From an uncultured Collinsella sp. (lineage in GTDB: Bacteria > Actinomycetota > Coriobacteriia > Coriobacteriales > Coriobacteriaceae), in NCBI GenBank assembly GCA_900549195.1, contig URNK01000103.1, positions 1 to 6,226 of the forward strand: 6,226 nt of DNA. The letters run 5' to 3'. The position numbers and the translations under genes were made by a program. The notes below the pieces were generated by a model. It searched no databases, was not told the DNA's origin, and worked only from the letters and a program-made list of their open reading frames with translations. This document shows positions 5,859 through 6,226 of this stretch, piece by piece; the first letter of the stretch is position 1; the number at the start of each line of letters is the position of its first letter.

Positions 5859-5864
5859 CCTTTC
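5859..5864 (-). promoter_or_regulatory. Shine-Dalgarno that decides the def start
   Basis: Minus-strand gaaagg ends immediately next to the ATG at 5858, which is too close for normal initiation. It is 6 nt from the ATG at 5852, within the usual range. This favours the second ATG. Confidence 0.65.
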
Positions 5865-5870
5865 GGGTTG

Positions 5871-6193
5871 TTACATCAAATCATAGGCATCGACGTCAAC
5901 GCTCACGCTCACGCCGCGCATGGAGCCCGCCTCTTTGAGGCAGGCGTCGATATCATCAGAGACATGGTACCCCACGGGCGACTTCACAAGCAGATGGAAG
6001 CGGTAACGGTCCTTGGCTCTCTCGATTACACACGAAGCCGGGCCCAGCACCTGCGGCACCGCGCTGCCCGCCCGCAAAAAGTCTGGCGCGGCGGCATGCC
6101 AGCGGCGCTTAAGAAGCTTTGCAATGCGCCCGATGTAGTCGTGCGCGTCGTCTCGGTTCGCCGACCACACCAAAATGTTGACCAGGCGAATAA
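5871..6193 (-). CDS. priA: Primosomal protein N' (PriA), C-terminal end (5' truncated)
   Basis: Only the last 106 residues are present; the gene runs off the right edge into adapter sequence. The fragment matches the C-terminal domain of the PriA replication-restart helicase. It shows IRLVNILVWS near the start of the fragment, the segment VPQVLGPASCVIERAKDRYRF, and the terminal VSVDVDAYDLM, which corresponds to the usual VDVDP-type PriA ending. The helicase motifs and zinc-binding cysteines would lie upstream and are missing. The frame is open through 6191, and the TTG at 6173 is an internal leucine codon, not a start. priA directly before def is a common bacterial arrangement. The assignment rests on a short domain plus context. 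Confidence 0.82.
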
Positions 6194-6226
6194 CTGTCTC
6201 TTATACACATCTGACGCTGCCGACGA
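6194..6226 (-). other. Nextera Read 1 adapter, reverse complement (library artefact)
   Basis: The last 33 bases are the exact reverse complement of the Illumina Nextera Read 1 adapter. They begin with the Tn5 mosaic end ctgtctcttatacacatct (6194..6212). Genome sequence ends at 6193. A minus-strand reading frame that starts in this stretch begins with MYKRQ, another well-known adapter-derived peptide, and must not be annotated as protein. Confidence 0.97.

Noticed and set aside
6026..6208. A minus-strand open frame starting MYKRQ
   Set aside because: It starts inside the right-hand adapter and is out of frame with priA.

Overview
The window is a 6,150-bp stretch of bacterial genome (44..6193) capped at both ends by Illumina Nextera (Tn5 tagmentation) adapter sequence. 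The left cap is the Read 2 adapter, probably preceded by index bases. The right cap is the reverse complement of the Read 1 adapter. The adapters truncate both outermost genes and create false reading frames, so they are not biology. High GC, a C-rich third codon position in most genes, and the combination of a GH13-GH77 fusion enzyme with a priA-def-fmt-rsmB cluster suggest a gut actinobacterium of the class Coriobacteriia, perhaps Collinsella-like. This placement is inferred from protein character and gene order, not from a marker search.

Layout, left to right. 46..2169 (+) is the 3' part of a large starch/glycogen enzyme. The end of a GH13 alpha-amylase-type catalytic barrel and its beta-sandwich is fused in frame to a complete GH77 4-alpha-glucanotransferase (MalQ type). 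A hairpin terminator follows, then a small FmdB-type zinc-ribbon gene (2258..2494, +). A strong, probably bidirectional terminator (2500..2537) sits in the convergent gap, next to a second, imperfect palindrome (2562..2628).

The right two thirds is a minus-strand housekeeping cluster, transcribed right to left: priA (C-terminal end only), def (peptide deformylase), fmt (methionyl-tRNA formyltransferase) and rsmB (16S rRNA m5C methyltransferase). fmt and def are the two enzymes of the N-formylmethionine cycle: Fmt formylates initiator Met-tRNA and Def removes the formyl group from new proteins. RsmB modifies the ribosome and PriA restarts replication forks. priA-def are 12 nt apart from stop to upstream ATG, and fmt-rsmB overlap by ATGA.

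The least ordinary part is the 363-bp def-fmt spacer (4953..5315). It splits what is normally a compact cluster and holds a 137-bp element with perfect 27-bp inverted arms and a nested hairpin, plus a separate minus-strand intrinsic terminator. fmt itself uses T-ending codons far more than its neighbours. I see no defence, CRISPR, phage or secondary-metabolite system. The points worth following up are the palindromic elements, the split operon, the fusion enzyme, the fmt codon bias and the adapter artefact.
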